DNA from: Rhodospirillales bacterium BBD 1991-14
Lineage (GTDB): Bacteria > Pseudomonadota > Alphaproteobacteria > Kiloniellales > Kiloniellaceae
Direction of reading: 5' to 3'
DNA: 64,000 bases
NCBI GenBank assembly: GCA_001657395.1
Contig: LYSY01000008.1
Coordinates: forward strand, 62,001-126,000
Part shown: positions 55,013 through 64,000 of the stretch, one piece after another
Layout of the letters: each line of letters opens with the position of its first letter
Position numbering within the stretch: position 1 is the first letter of the stretch
Position numbers and translations under genes: made by a program
The notes under the pieces: generated by a model
The model's input: only the letters and a program-made list of their open reading frames with translations
Told to the model about the DNA's origin: nothing
Databases searched by the model: none

Positions 55013-55888
55013 ATGAGCGCAACCCTTCCGCTGCGGCATCGCGCCGAGCAGTTGGCGGCAACCCTGCCGCCGCTTCTGGTCGCGGCTGAACGGGTTGCCT
55101 CGACCGTGGCCCAGGGTGTGCACGGCCGCCGCCGGGTGGGCCAGGGCGAGACGTTCTGGCAGTTCCGCCACTACGACATGGGCGACCAGCCGCAGTCCAT
55201 CGACTGGCGCCAGTCGGCCAAGTCCGACATGGTCTTCGTCCGCGAGATGGAGTGGGAAGCTGCCCAGTCGGTCTGGATCTGGCGCGACACCTCGCGCTCC
55301 ATGTCCTGGACCTCGGACCGCAATCATCCCACCAAGCGGGAGCGCAGCGACCTGCTGGCGCTGGCCCTTTCGGTGCTGCTGATGCGCGGCGGGGAGCATG
55401 TGGCGCTGCTCGGCTCCGGCTTCCGGCCCTCCAGCAGCCGCGCAACGCTCTCGCGCATTGCCCATATGCTGGAAAACCAGGACCTTTCGGAGGAGGAACT
55501 GCCGCCGGCCTTTCCGCTGCCGCGCAGCGCGCAGATCGTGCTGATCGGCGACTTTCTGGCGCCGCTGGAACAGATCGACCGGGCGCTGCGCTACTACGGC
55601 GAAAGCGGCCTCAGGGGCACGGTCCTGCAGGTGCTCGATCCGGCCGAGGAGAGCCTGCCCTACGAGGGCCGGGTCAACTTCGAGGGACTGGAAGAGGAAG
55701 CGCCCTGGCTGGTGTCGCGGGTCGAATCGGTGCGCGACAGCTACGGCAAGCGCCTGGCAGAACAGCGCGAGGGACTGCGGGACATCACCCGCGCCCTCGG
55801 CTGGGGCTGTGACTTCCATCACAGCGATCAGCCGCCGCAGGCGGCGCTGTTGCGTCTCTACACCACCCTGTCGCAGGTCCCGGTATGA
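55013..55888 (+). CDS. DUF58-domain protein
   Basis: The 291-residue protein has the DUF58 hallmark (GETFWQFRHYDMGDQPQSIDWRQSAKSD) and a vWA-like Asp-x-Ser motif (DTSRSMSW) nearby. It is the usual MoxR partner, 105 bases after it. The start at 55013 is the ATG in TTAAGCGCGCATG. Substrate of the pair is unknown. Confidence 0.92.
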   Translation: MSATLPLRHRAEQLAATLPPLLVAAERVASTVAQGVHGRRRVGQGETFWQFRHYDMGDQPQSIDWRQSAKSDMVFVREMEWEAAQSVWIWRDTSRSMSWTSDRNHPTKRERSDLLALALSVLLMRGGEHVALLGSGFRPSSSRATLSRIAHMLENQDLSEEELPPAFPLPRSAQIVLIGDFLAPLEQIDRALRYYGESGLRGTVLQVLDPAEESLPYEGRVNFEGLEEEAPWLVSRVESVRDSYGKRLAEQREGLRDITRALGWGCDFHHSDQPPQAALLRLYTTLSQVPV

Positions 55889-55915
55889 GGGCGGAACGAT
55901 TATGAGGGCGGCCCC

Positions 55916-58711
55916 ATGATGAACCTCGGCCTGCTCGCCTTCGCCCAGCCCTGGCTGCTGCTGGCCCTGCTGGGACTGCCGGTGCTCTGGCTGCTCCTGC
56001 GGCTGACACCGCCGGCGCCGCGGCGCCTGTCGTTTCCCGCCATCCGCCTGCTGATCGGCCTGCGGGTTCCCGAGGAAACCCCGGCGCGCACGCCCTGGTG
56101 GCTGCTGCTGCTGCGCCTGCTGATCGCCGCGCTGATCATCCTCGGCCTCGCCCAGCCGCTGCTGAACCCGGCGGCCCAGCTTTCCGGCAACGGGCCCATG
56201 CTGCTGGTGGTCGACGACGGCTGGTCGTCGGCGCGCTTCTGGCAGGCACGCCAGATCATCGGCGGCAACCTGCTGGCCCAGGCCGAACGCGAGGGCCGCG
56301 CGGCCGCCATCCTGACCACCGCCCCCGATGCCCAGGGCGACCCGCCCACGGTTTCCAGCCTGCTGCCGGCGGCCGAGGCACGGCGCGTGCTGCAGGGCAT
56401 GCGCCCGAAGCCCTGGCCCAGCGACCGGGCGGCGGCGCTGGAGGCTTTGGACGCCTTCGCCGGCGAGGGGTCCTCGCCGGTGGTCTGGCTGTCCGACGGT
56501 CTCGGCGACAGCGACGCGCGGGCCCTGGCGGAAGCCCTGCAGCGGCTCGGCAGCCTGCATGTGCTGCGCGAGCAGGGCAGCGCCCTGCCCCACCTGATGC
56601 TGCCGCCGGAAACCGAGGGCGTCGACCTGGTGGCCCGTGCCCTGCGGGCCGATGCCAGCGGGCCCGGACGGGCCGAGGCCCTGGGGCTTGCCGCCGACGG
56701 CCGTATCCTGGTCAAGGCCCCCCTGCTCTTCGCCCCCGGCGAGGCCGAGGCCCGGACGCTCCTGGACCTGCCGACGGAGATGCGCAACCGCATCGCCCGC
56801 ATCGCGATCGAGGGCGAGACCACGGCCGGCGCCACGGTTCTGCTGGACGAGCGCTGGCGGCGGCGGCCCGTCGGGCTGGTCGACGCCGGCAGCCAGGAAA
56901 ACCAGCCCCTGCTCAGCGAGACATACTTCCTCGCCCGCGCGCTGGAGCCCTTCACGGAACTGCGCCAGGGCCGCGTGGAGACGCTGCTGCAGCGCCAGCT
57001 TGCCGTCATGGTAGTGCCCGACGCCGTCAGCCTCAGCGAAACCGACCGCGAGGCCATCACCGCCTGGGTCGGCCGCGGCGGCCTGCTGCTGCGCTTTGCC
57101 GGGCCGCGCATCGTCTCCCTGTCACCGGAGGCCGCGGCAGCCGAACAACAGAGCGACCTGCTGCCGGTAAGCCTGCGCGGCGGCGACCGGGTTCTGGGCG
57201 GCGCCCTGACCTGGGATACGCCGGCCCAGCTTGCGCCCTTTGCGGGCGACAGCCCCTTTGCGGAACTGGCCCTGCCGGACGACGTACTGATCCGCCGCCA
57301 GGTGCTGGCCGAACCCTCCCTCGATCTTGCCGAAAAGACCTGGGCGCGCCTGGCCGACGGCACGCCGCTGGTCACCGCCGACCGGCGCGGTGAAGGCTGG
57401 GTGGTGCTGTTCCACACGACCGCCAACACCGACTGGTCCAACCTGCCGATCTCCGGCCTTTTCGTTGACATGCTGCGCAGCGTGATGGCGGTGAGCCAGG
57501 GCATCAGCGGCAGCGCCAGCGGACAGGCCCTGCCGCCCATCGAGGTCATGGACGGCTTCGGCAGCCTCGGTCTGCCCTCTGCCGCGGTCCTGGCGATCGA
57601 ACCGGATGAGGACCGCCCGGCCGTGGTCACCGCACAGCAGCCGCCCGGCTACTACGGCAACGACAGTCTGCGCCAGGCCCACAACATGAGCACCAGCGTC
57701 ACCGCGCTGGAACCGCTCGGCGACCTGCCGGGCGGCGCCACCGAGGGGCTCTACCACGAGAGCCCGGAAACCGATCTGAAGCCCTGGCTGCTGACTGCGG
57801 CGCTGATTCTGGCGCTGGCGGACCTGCTGATTTCCCTGGCCCTGCGCGGCCTGCTGCCGCTGGCGGGCCGGCGCGCCGCCGGCGGTGCCGCCGCCGCGCT
57901 GCTGCTCGCCGTCGTGGCCATGGGTGCAAGCCCGGGGGCTTTGGCGCAAAGCGGGCCCCAGAGCGGGGGCCAGAACGTTGCCGGCAACGACGACAGGGCG
58001 CTGGAAGCGACGCTCACCACCCGCCTCGCCTTCATCGAGACCGGCAGTTCCTCGATCGACGAGATCAGCCGCGCCGGCCTTGCCGGGCTGACCCGCGTGC
58101 TCGAACTGCGCACCTCGGTGGAAGCCGGCCAGCCGCTCGGCATCGTTTTGGGCCGCGACGACCTCTCCTTCTTCCCGCTGATCTACTGGCCGGTGACCGC
58201 CGAGCAGCCTGACCTGAATGCCGGAGCAGTGGAAGAGGTGAACCGCTACCTGGCCAACGGCGGCACGATCCTCTTCGACCTGCGCGAAGCAAGCAGCGGC
58301 ATGCAGCTCTTCGGCGCCAGCAGCCAGGGCACCCGCGACCTGCAACGCCTGACCCGCGGCATCTCGATCCCGCCGCTGGAGCCGGTTCCCACCGACCATG
58401 TGCTGCGCAAGTCGTTCTATCTGATGGAGGAGTTCCCCGGCCGCTTTACCGGCGGCGCGCTGTGGCTCGAGGCCCAGAGCGAGAACATCAACGACGGCGT
58501 GGCCTCGGTGCTGATCGGCAGCAACGACTGGGCCGGTGCCTGGGCGGTCAACCGCCTGGGCCGGCCGATGAACGCCGTGGTGCCCGGCGGCCCGCGCCAG
58601 CGCGAAATGGCCTATCGCTTCGGCGTCAACCTGGTGATGTACGCGCTGACCGGAAACTACAAGGCCGATCAGGTGCACATCCCCTTCATTCTTGAAAGGC
58701 TCGGCCAGTGA
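55916..58711 (+). CDS. DUF4159 protein with BatA-like N-terminus
   Basis: The 931-residue membrane protein has an N-terminal BatA-type helix pair (about 12-90; FAQPWLLLALLGLPVLWLLL, RRLSFPAIRL), then a vWA-like region (LLVVDDGWSSARFWQAR). A second pair of membrane helices (about 625-685) is followed by a periplasmic DUF4159 domain ending in KADQVHIPFILERLGQ. The last four bases overlap the next start (GTGA). It fits the MoxR operon. Confidence 0.9.
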   Translation: MMNLGLLAFAQPWLLLALLGLPVLWLLLRLTPPAPRRLSFPAIRLLIGLRVPEETPARTPWWLLLLRLLIAALIILGLAQPLLNPAAQLSGNGPMLLVVDDGWSSARFWQARQIIGGNLLAQAEREGRAAAILTTAPDAQGDPPTVSSLLPAAEARRVLQGMRPKPWPSDRAAALEALDAFAGEGSSPVVWLSDGLGDSDARALAEALQRLGSLHVLREQGSALPHLMLPPETEGVDLVARALRADASGPGRAEALGLAADGRILVKAPLLFAPGEAEARTLLDLPTEMRNRIARIAIEGETTAGATVLLDERWRRRPVGLVDAGSQENQPLLSETYFLARALEPFTELRQGRVETLLQRQLAVMVVPDAVSLSETDREAITAWVGRGGLLLRFAGPRIVSLSPEAAAAEQQSDLLPVSLRGGDRVLGGALTWDTPAQLAPFAGDSPFAELALPDDVLIRRQVLAEPSLDLAEKTWARLADGTPLVTADRRGEGWVVLFHTTANTDWSNLPISGLFVDMLRSVMAVSQGISGSASGQALPPIEVMDGFGSLGLPSAAVLAIEPDEDRPAVVTAQQPPGYYGNDSLRQAHNMSTSVTALEPLGDLPGGATEGLYHESPETDLKPWLLTAALILALADLLISLALRGLLPLAGRRAAGGAAAALLLAVVAMGASPGALAQSGPQSGGQNVAGNDDRALEATLTTRLAFIETGSSSIDEISRAGLAGLTRVLELRTSVEAGQPLGIVLGRDDLSFFPLIYWPVTAEQPDLNAGAVEEVNRYLANGGTILFDLREASSGMQLFGASSQGTRDLQRLTRGISIPPLEPVPTDHVLRKSFYLMEEFPGRFTGGALWLEAQSENINDGVASVLIGSNDWAGAWAVNRLGRPMNAVVPGGPRQREMAYRFGVNLVMYALTGNYKADQVHIPFILERLGQ

Positions 58712-60837
58712 GCGCGCTTTCCCTGCAGTGGGCACCGTTGATCCCGGCCGCCCTGCTGGCGGTGCTCGCGGGCCTCGCCGTCGTGCTGCTGGCCCTCGCG
58801 CTCTGGCGGCGTGCCTCCGGCGTGTTCTGGCGGGGCACGGCCTTTGCCGTGCTGCTGCTGGCGCTGGCCAATCCCTCCCTGGTGGAGGAGCAGCGCGACC
58901 CCCTGAGCGACGTCGTCTTCGTGGTCGCCGACGAGAGCAGCAGCCAGGCCATCGGCGAGCGGCGCGGGCAGACGGAAACGGCGGTCGATCACCTGCTCGA
59001 AGAGCTGGCGCTGCTGCCGGATACGGAGGTGCGGCTGGTGCGCGCCGGTGCCGGGCGCAGCACCCTGGAGGACGCGGGCACGCGCCTTTTCGCACCGCTG
59101 CGCCAGGCCCTCGCCAAGGTGCCGCGGCAACGCATCGCCGGTATCATCCTGGTCAGCGACGGACAGATCCACGATCTGCCGGAAACCGTCGAGAGCCTGG
59201 GGATCGAGGCGCCCGTTCATCTTCTGCTCACCGGCGAAGAGAACGAAGGCGACCGCCGCCTGATGGTGACCCAGGCGCCCAGCTTCGGCATCGTCGGCGA
59301 TCAGCTGACGGTCAAGGTGCGGGTCGACGACCTGATCGGCGAAGTCGGCGAAGAGGACACCGGGCCGCGCGGCAGCGGGCGCGTCATCCTGCGCCAGGAC
59401 GGTGAGGTCACCCAGAGCCTGGAGGTGCGCATCGGCGTCGAGCAGGAAATCCCCTTCGAGCTCGATCACCGTGGGCCGAGCGTCCTGGAGATCGAGGCCT
59501 CGCCGGGCCCGGAGGAGCTGACCCTGGCCAACAACCGCGCCGCCCTGGTGGTGAACGGGGTGCGCGACCGCCTGCGGGTGCTGCTGGTCTCCGGCGAGCC
59601 CCATGCGGGCGAGCGCGCCTGGCGCAATATCCTGAAGTCCGACCCCTCGGTCGATCTCGTGCACTTCACCATCCTGCGGCCGCCGGAAAAGCAGGACGGC
59701 ACCCCGATCCGCGAGCTGTCGCTGATCGCCTTTCCGACGCGCGAACTCTTCGAGATCAAGCTCGACGAATTCGACCTCATCATCTTCGACCGCTACCGCC
59801 GCCGCGGCGTGCTGCCGAGCATCTACCTGGAGAACGTCGCCGACTATGTCGAAAAGGGCGGCGCCCTCTTCGAGGCGGTGGGCCCCACCTTCGCGACCCC
59901 CCTGTCGCTCTACCGCACGCCGCTGGGGCGCGTGCTGCCGGGCGAACCGACGGGCCAGATCTTCGAGGGCGGCTTCTATCCGGAGGTGACGGAGCTGGGC
60001 CGGCGCCACCCGGTCACCGCGGGTCTGGATGGCGGCAGTCTGACCGACGGTGCCACCCTGACCGACGGCACGGAGGCACCGGAAGCGCCGCCCTGGGGCC
60101 GCTGGTTCCGCCACATCGATGCCGACCGCAGCCGCGGCGCCATCGTGATGCAAGGCGTCGAGGACCGCCCGCTGCTGCTGCTGGACCGCGTCGGCGAGGG
60201 CCGGGTCGCCCAGTTGATGAGCGATCACATGTGGCTCTGGTCGCGGGGCTTCGAGGGCGGCGGTCCGCAGGCGGAACTGCTGCGCCGCATCTCCCACTGG
60301 CTGATGAAAGAGCCGGATCTGGAAGAGGAAGACCTGCGCGCCCGGGTGCGCGGCGGCCAGCTCCAGATCACCCGGCGCTCCCTGGCCGAGGAGCTGCCCG
60401 GCATCACCGTGACCCTGCCGTCCGGCGAGCAGCGCAGCCTGACCCTGACGCCCGACGGGCCGGGCCGGGCCGGCGCCCTGCTGGCGGTCGAGGAAGACGG
60501 CCTCTATCAGATCACCGACGGCACCCTGACCACCCTGGCCGCCGCCGGCCCGCTCAATCCGCTGGAACTGCGCGACCCGCGCTCTTCGGGCGCCCTGGTG
60601 CAGCCGCTCACCCGCGAGAGCGGCGGTACGGTGCGCCGCCTGGCCGGGCAGGACCTGCCGGAACTGCGCAAGGTCAGCGCCACCCGCGACCGTTTCGGCC
60701 GCAACTGGATCGGCGTGAAGCGCGGCGACGGCTACGTCGTCACCGGCGTGCTCCAGATCCCCTTGCTGCCCGCGCTGCTTGTGCTCCTGGTTGCATTGGG
60801 CACCGCGGTTCTTGCGTGGCAGCGCGAAGGGCGCTAG
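58708..60837 (+). CDS. Membrane protein, vWA/glutamine-amidotransferase-like
   Basis: The 709-residue protein has two N-terminal membrane helices (about 6-50), a vWA-like region (VVFVVADESSSQAIGERRG), a class I amidotransferase-like domain (about 280-430; VLLVSGEPHAGERAWRN and EFDLIIFDRYRRRGVLP) without a Cys-His-Glu triad, and one C-terminal helix. GTG start shares GTGA with the DUF4159 stop. Function unknown. It closes the MoxR operon. Confidence 0.85.
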   Translation: MSALSLQWAPLIPAALLAVLAGLAVVLLALALWRRASGVFWRGTAFAVLLLALANPSLVEEQRDPLSDVVFVVADESSSQAIGERRGQTETAVDHLLEELALLPDTEVRLVRAGAGRSTLEDAGTRLFAPLRQALAKVPRQRIAGIILVSDGQIHDLPETVESLGIEAPVHLLLTGEENEGDRRLMVTQAPSFGIVGDQLTVKVRVDDLIGEVGEEDTGPRGSGRVILRQDGEVTQSLEVRIGVEQEIPFELDHRGPSVLEIEASPGPEELTLANNRAALVVNGVRDRLRVLLVSGEPHAGERAWRNILKSDPSVDLVHFTILRPPEKQDGTPIRELSLIAFPTRELFEIKLDEFDLIIFDRYRRRGVLPSIYLENVADYVEKGGALFEAVGPTFATPLSLYRTPLGRVLPGEPTGQIFEGGFYPEVTELGRRHPVTAGLDGGSLTDGATLTDGTEAPEAPPWGRWFRHIDADRSRGAIVMQGVEDRPLLLLDRVGEGRVAQLMSDHMWLWSRGFEGGGPQAELLRRISHWLMKEPDLEEEDLRARVRGGQLQITRRSLAEELPGITVTLPSGEQRSLTLTPDGPGRAGALLAVEEDGLYQITDGTLTTLAAAGPLNPLELRDPRSSGALVQPLTRESGGTVRRLAGQDLPELRKVSATRDRFGRNWIGVKRGDGYVVTGVLQIPLLPALLVLLVALGTAVLAWQREGR

Positions 60838-60849
60838 CTAGAAGCCATC

Positions 60850-61347
60850 ATGCAACGCCAGAAGCGACTCGCGCCGCTGACGAGCCCTATCATGCTGCTC
60901 GTCTTCGTTATCCTCTGCCTGCTTGCCGGGCGGCTGGGGGCGATGATCACCGCGCCGGCGCTGGACACCTGGTACCCGACCCTGGTCAAACCGGACTGGA
61001 CGCCGCCCAACGTCGTCTTCCCCGTGGCCTGGTCGCTGATCTTCCTGGCCATCGGGATTGCCGCCTGGCTGGTTTGGAAACACGCGGAGCGCGGCGAACT
61101 CGGCCTCCCGCTCGGGCTGTTCTTCCTGCAGCTCGGACTGAATGTTGCCTGGTCCTTCGCCTTCTTCGGCCTGCAGGACCCGCTGCTGGGGCTCCTCGTT
61201 CTGGCCGCGCTGATCGGCGCGGTGGTGGCGACCACGCTCTCCTTTGCGAAGATCCAGAGCGCCGCAGGCTGGCTCTTTCTGCCCTACATCCTCTGGCTCG
61301 GCTATGCGGGAGCCCTCAACCTCGCCATCTGGCGCCTCAACAGCTAG
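60850..61347 (+). CDS. TspO/MBR family membrane protein
   Basis: The 165-residue protein has five membrane helices and the TspO signatures (WYPTLVKPDWTPPNVVFPVAW, FFLQLGLNVAWSFAFFGL, WLFLPYILWLGYAGALNLAIWRLN). TspO binds porphyrins and regulates stress or photosynthesis genes in alphaproteobacteria. The start follows the MoxR operon by 12 bases, and could be part of it. Confidence 0.95.
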   Translation: MQRQKRLAPLTSPIMLLVFVILCLLAGRLGAMITAPALDTWYPTLVKPDWTPPNVVFPVAWSLIFLAIGIAAWLVWKHAERGELGLPLGLFFLQLGLNVAWSFAFFGLQDPLLGLLVLAALIGAVVATTLSFAKIQSAAGWLFLPYILWLGYAGALNLAIWRLNS

Positions 61348-61350
61348 CCG

Positions 61351-61890
61351 TTAAGCGACGGAGCGGCGAAGACGCCTCCGTGAAGAGCCGCTGGCTTTGC
61401 CGGCACGGGCGATGACCCCGTAGACCTCCTCCAGGGCCCCGGCCACCAGGGCCTTCACCTGAAAGCGCTCCGGCTCCACCGGGCCGGGCAGGGAAAGGCC
61501 CGCCGCCGCCGCGGAGGAAAAGCCGAAAGCGCCGTAGTAGACCGGGTCGCCGACCACGACACAGATCCGGTGCTTCCTCTTCGCGGCCGTCTCCAGACTG
61601 TGGGCAACCAGGGCGCGCCCGATGCCGCGGCCCTGCTGCGCCGGCTCCACCGCCAGGGGGCCGAGCAGGATCGCCGGAGTTTCGTCGATGCGGATCGGCC
61701 AGTAGCGGATCGAGCCCAGCAGGCCGCCGTCTTCGGCGATGGCGGAAAAGCAGAGCTCGGCCAGCGGGTCGATGCCCCGGCGCAGGCGATAGACCGTGCG
61801 CTTGGTCCGGTCGAAGCCGAAGGTCCGGTCAAGAAGGGGAGTATTGAGGGCGGCGTCGTCGGGCCGCTCGGGCACCAGGGTGAAGGTCAT
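61351..61890 (-). CDS. GNAT-family N-acetyltransferase
   Basis: The 179-residue protein has the acetyl-CoA site (VEPAQQGRGIGRALVAHSLE) and GPLAVEP strand. It is similar to the YhbS-like group. The substrate is unknown. Its stop lies 3 bases after the TspO stop, convergent. The next 250 bases (61891-62140) hold nothing I can name. Confidence 0.92.
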   Translation of the reverse strand: MTFTLVPERPDDAALNTPLLDRTFGFDRTKRTVYRLRRGIDPLAELCFSAIAEDGGLLGSIRYWPIRIDETPAILLGPLAVEPAQQGRGIGRALVAHSLETAAKRKHRICVVVGDPVYYGAFGFSSAAAAGLSLPGPVEPERFQVKALVAGALEEVYGVIARAGKASGSSRRRLRRSVA

Positions 61891-62140
61891 GATCTCTTGT
61901 CCAGGATGGCCGGCCCCGTTGTGTCGGGGGAAACGGCGCAGGGAAACTGCAGGCGTGAGGGCGCGCGCAAGGCGCGGTGGCTCAACGTCGTCGTCGCAGT
62001 CTCTCCTGGGTCCTCAAGGGATCGTCCTCTTCCTTCAAATCCTTGCCGCGTCAGCGCGAATCGGCATGCGACCAGCGGCACTGGCGGGCTGCATTATCAC
62101 AGTTCGCTAAAAGATGCCAGTCCCGCCGTATCGGCTGCAC

Positions 62141-63073
62141 TCACGGCCGCGGGCGCAGGACCGCTTCCAGACCTTGGTCCCAATAGGGCTCCGGGCCGAA
62201 GCGCTCGATCAGGAAGTCGACGAAGGCCCGCACCTTGACCGAGAGATTGCGGTGATGGGGATAGACCGCATAGATCCCCTGCTCGCCCAGGGGAAAGCCG
62301 CACATCACCGGCACCAGACGGCCGCTCAGCAGGTGCGGGCTGACGATGAAGCTGGGCAGCAGGGCGATGCCCATGCCGGCCAGGGCGGCGCTGCAGAGCG
62401 CATCGCCGTTGTTGGCGAGGAAGGGCCCCTTCACCTTGACCCGCAGTGGCCCGCGCGGCCCCTGGAAGCGCCAGAGATCGCGCTGGTCGACGTTGGAGTA
62501 GATCAGGCAGTCGTGCTCGGCCAGCTCCGCCGGCTGCCGCGGTTCGCCGCGGCGCGCCAGGTAGTCCGGGCTGGCGCAGAGCAGCGCGCGGCTGGGCGCC
62601 AGGCGCCGGGCGATGAGGCTGGAGTCGCGCAGGCCGCCGATGCGGATCGCCAGGTCGTAGCCCTCCTCGATCAGGTCGACGAAACGGTCGTTCATCACCG
62701 CGTCGACGACGATCTGCGGATAGCGGGCATGGAACTCCGGGATCGCCCGGGCGAGGTGGAGAAAGCCGAAGGACATGGGCGCGTTCAGCTTGAGGAGGCC
62801 ATGCGGCGCCTCGGCCAGGTTGCTGACCGCCGTCTCCGCCGCCTCGGCCTCGTCCAGCACCCGGCGGCTGGCCTCGTAGAAGGTGGCGCCGGCCTCGGTC
62901 AGCGACAGGCGGCGCGTGGTCCGGTTCAGCAGCCGCACGCCCAGGCGGTCCTCCAGCCGGCCGATCTGCTTGGAGACCGCGGATTTGCTGATCCCCAGGC
63001 TCCGGGCGGCCGCTGAAAAGCCCTCCGCCTCAACGACTTCGGCAAAAACCTCCATGGCATCCAGACGCGGCAT
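62141..63073 (-). CDS. LysR-family regulator
   Basis: The 310-residue protein (from the ATG at 63073, MPRLDAMEVFAEVVEAEGF) has the LysR winged helix (SAAARSLGISKSAVSKQIGRLEDRLG) and effector domain. A slightly longer start at 63097 is possible. It is divergent from wrbA (63217) and the pirin gene, its probable targets. Confidence 0.93.
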   Translation of the reverse strand: MPRLDAMEVFAEVVEAEGFSAAARSLGISKSAVSKQIGRLEDRLGVRLLNRTTRRLSLTEAGATFYEASRRVLDEAEAAETAVSNLAEAPHGLLKLNAPMSFGFLHLARAIPEFHARYPQIVVDAVMNDRFVDLIEEGYDLAIRIGGLRDSSLIARRLAPSRALLCASPDYLARRGEPRQPAELAEHDCLIYSNVDQRDLWRFQGPRGPLRVKVKGPFLANNGDALCSAALAGMGIALLPSFIVSPHLLSGRLVPVMCGFPLGEQGIYAVYPHHRNLSVKVRAFVDFLIERFGPEPYWDQGLEAVLRPRP

Positions 63074-63216
63074 GGCACTGTTTCTCCCTGGAAACAATCA
63101 TGTTCCGTAACACAGTATTATTATCCTAAAGAGAACGCCTTAGCTATGGTCCATCGCGCGGCGCAGGAGCCGCCGAGACACAGAGGAACACATACGAACC
63201 AAGGGGACAGGCGAAG

Positions 63217-63819
63217 ATGACCAAGATACTCGTGCTCTACTACAGCAGCTATGGACACGTGGAAACGATGGCCGGTGCCATCGCCGAGGGCGCGCGCGAG
63301 GTCGAGGGCGTCGAGGTCACGGTCAAGCGCGTCCCTGAATTGATGCCCGAGGACGTGGCCAAGAACGCCGGGGTGAAGCTGGACCAGGCCGCCCCCATCG
63401 CCGAGCCGGGCGAACTGGGGGACTACGACGCCATCATCTTCGGCACGCCGACCCGCTTCGGCAACATGGCCGCGCAGATGCGCAACTTCCTGGACCAGAC
63501 CGGCGGGCTGTGGATGAAGGGCGCGCTGATCGGCAAGGTCGGCAGCGTCTTCGCCTCCACCGCCACCCAGCACGGCGGGCAGGAGACGACGATCACCTCC
63601 TTCCACACGACCCTGCTGCATCAGGGCATGGTCATCGTCGGCCTGCCCTACAGCTGCCAGGACCAGATGACCCTGGACGAGATCGCCGGCGGCTCGCCCT
63701 ACGGCGCGACGACCATCGCCGCGGGCGATGGCAGCCGCCAGGTCAGCGAGAAGGAGCTGGGCATGGCCCGCTTCCAGGGCCGCCACGTGGCGGAGATCGC
63801 GGCCAAGCTGGCCAAGTAG
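63217..63819 (+). CDS. wrbA: NAD(P)H:quinone oxidoreductase, WrbA type
   Basis: The 200-residue flavodoxin-like protein reduces quinones by two electrons. FMN site motifs [12 protein letters not shown] and [24 protein letters not shown] and the GGQETT stretch identify WrbA. The start follows GACAGGCGAAG. The pirin gene follows 57 bases later. A LysR-wrbA-pirin order is seen in several proteobacteria. Confidence 0.94.
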   Translation: MTKILVLYYSSYGHVETMAGAIAEGAREVEGVEVTVKRVPELMPEDVAKNAGVKLDQAAPIAEPGELGDYDAIIFGTPTRFGNMAAQMRNFLDQTGGLWMKGALIGKVGSVFASTATQHGGQETTITSFHTTLLHQGMVIVGLPYSCQDQMTLDEIAGGSPYGATTIAAGDGSRQVSEKELGMARFQGRHVAEIAAKLAK

Positions 63820-63832
63820 TACGAAATGAACC

Positions 63833-63856
63833 GGGCGCGGCCCGCCTGCCGCGCCC
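63833..63856 (+). terminator. Hairpin between wrbA and the pirin gene
   Basis: GGGCGCGG and CCGCGCCC are 8-bp arms with an 8-base loop, followed by CCTTTT. It may partly end the wrbA transcript. Confidence 0.55.
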
Positions 63857-63876
63857 CCTTTTCCGGGACAAGAGCG

Positions 63877-64000
63877 ATGATTGAGATCAAACCCTTCGAC
63901 GGCCTCGGCCAGTTCCAGAACGAGTGGCTGGCGGCCCGCTATCACTTCAGCTTCGCCAACTACTACGACCCGGCGCAGATGGGCGTCGGCAGCCTGCGCG
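63877..64000 (+). CDS. Pirin-family protein, N-terminal part
   Basis: The window ends after 41 codons. The start at 63877 (MIEIKPFDGLGQFQNEWL) and the motif HFSFANYYDPAQMGVGSLR are the pirin/quercetinase (YhaK) signature, with the first metal-binding His visible. Pirins are iron dioxygenases or regulators. It continues past the end. Confidence 0.9.
   Translation, partial: MIEIKPFDGLGQFQNEWLAARYHFSFANYYDPAQMGVGSLR

Overview
The window is GC-rich, densely packed bacterial chromosome from an alphaproteobacterium, most likely the Rhodospirillales/Kiloniellales group. Evidence for this is the petABC operon divergent from trmL-hemF, the prs-rplY-pth-ychF run, the MoxR-DUF58-DUF4159 operon next to DUF1285/NUDIX/CCA-transferase genes, and families common in alphaproteobacteria (PetP/PetR-like regulators, a phasin, DUF6111, a CC0125-type lipoprotein). 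The taxon is inferred from gene order and families, not from a marker search. I see no rRNA, tRNA, CRISPR array, prophage or insertion sequence.

Layout. 1-8.6 kb is regulatory: a clipped gene, an atypical LuxR-type regulator, a chemotaxis receptor, ilvE, then a MarR regulator, an OmpR-type response regulator, its histidine kinase, and a protein with a degenerate phosphotransfer domain and a degenerate receiver. 8.6-14.3 kb holds two tandem-repeat arrays, a small secreted protein and a 1504-residue Ser/Thr kinase-STAND ATPase-WD40 protein in the same transcript, then csaA. 14.4-24.7 kb is accessory: a LysR/FAD-monooxygenase pair, a phasin and TetR, a YbaK deacylase, a DOMON protein and MarR pair with stacked operators, a Tat-exported aldo-keto reductase, and a large secreted protein with an internal duplication. 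24.8-37.1 kb is mostly housekeeping: proC, ybjN-like, ubiK-like, an orphan PstS-like protein, rfaD, lgt, midA-like, pgeF, an M24 hydrolase, prs, rplY, pth, ychF. 37.2-46 kb mixes stress and metabolic genes: DinB, dienelactone hydrolase, a histidine kinase, an AhpD-like/small ORF/PPOX operon under a TetR regulator, small secreted proteins, VOC and mtnP. 46.2-53.7 kb holds petABC, trmL, hemF, cca, DUF6111, NUDIX and DUF1285. 53.9-60.8 kb is the MoxR-DUF58-DUF4159-membrane protein operon. The end carries TspO, GNAT, LysR, wrbA and the start of a pirin.

Working together: petABC makes the cytochrome bc1 complex, and hemF feeds heme synthesis. The MarR/OmpR/HK cluster resembles the petPR regulators described next to petABC in Rhodobacter, but here it lies about 40 kb away. 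Several regulators face genes they probably control, with inverted repeats visible between them (MarR at 4.85 kb, LysR at 15.35 kb, MarR at 20.05 kb, TetR at 41.5-41.6 kb).

The most unusual items are the secreted protein plus kinase-STAND-WD40 pair, the double-degenerate phosphorelay protein, a roughly 65-residue acidic insertion in cytochrome c1, short (13-17 bp) tandem arrays at several gene ends, paired AGAGC...GCTCT hairpin elements at 52.1 kb, and two small ORFs (22 and 52 residues) with strong ribosome binding sites.
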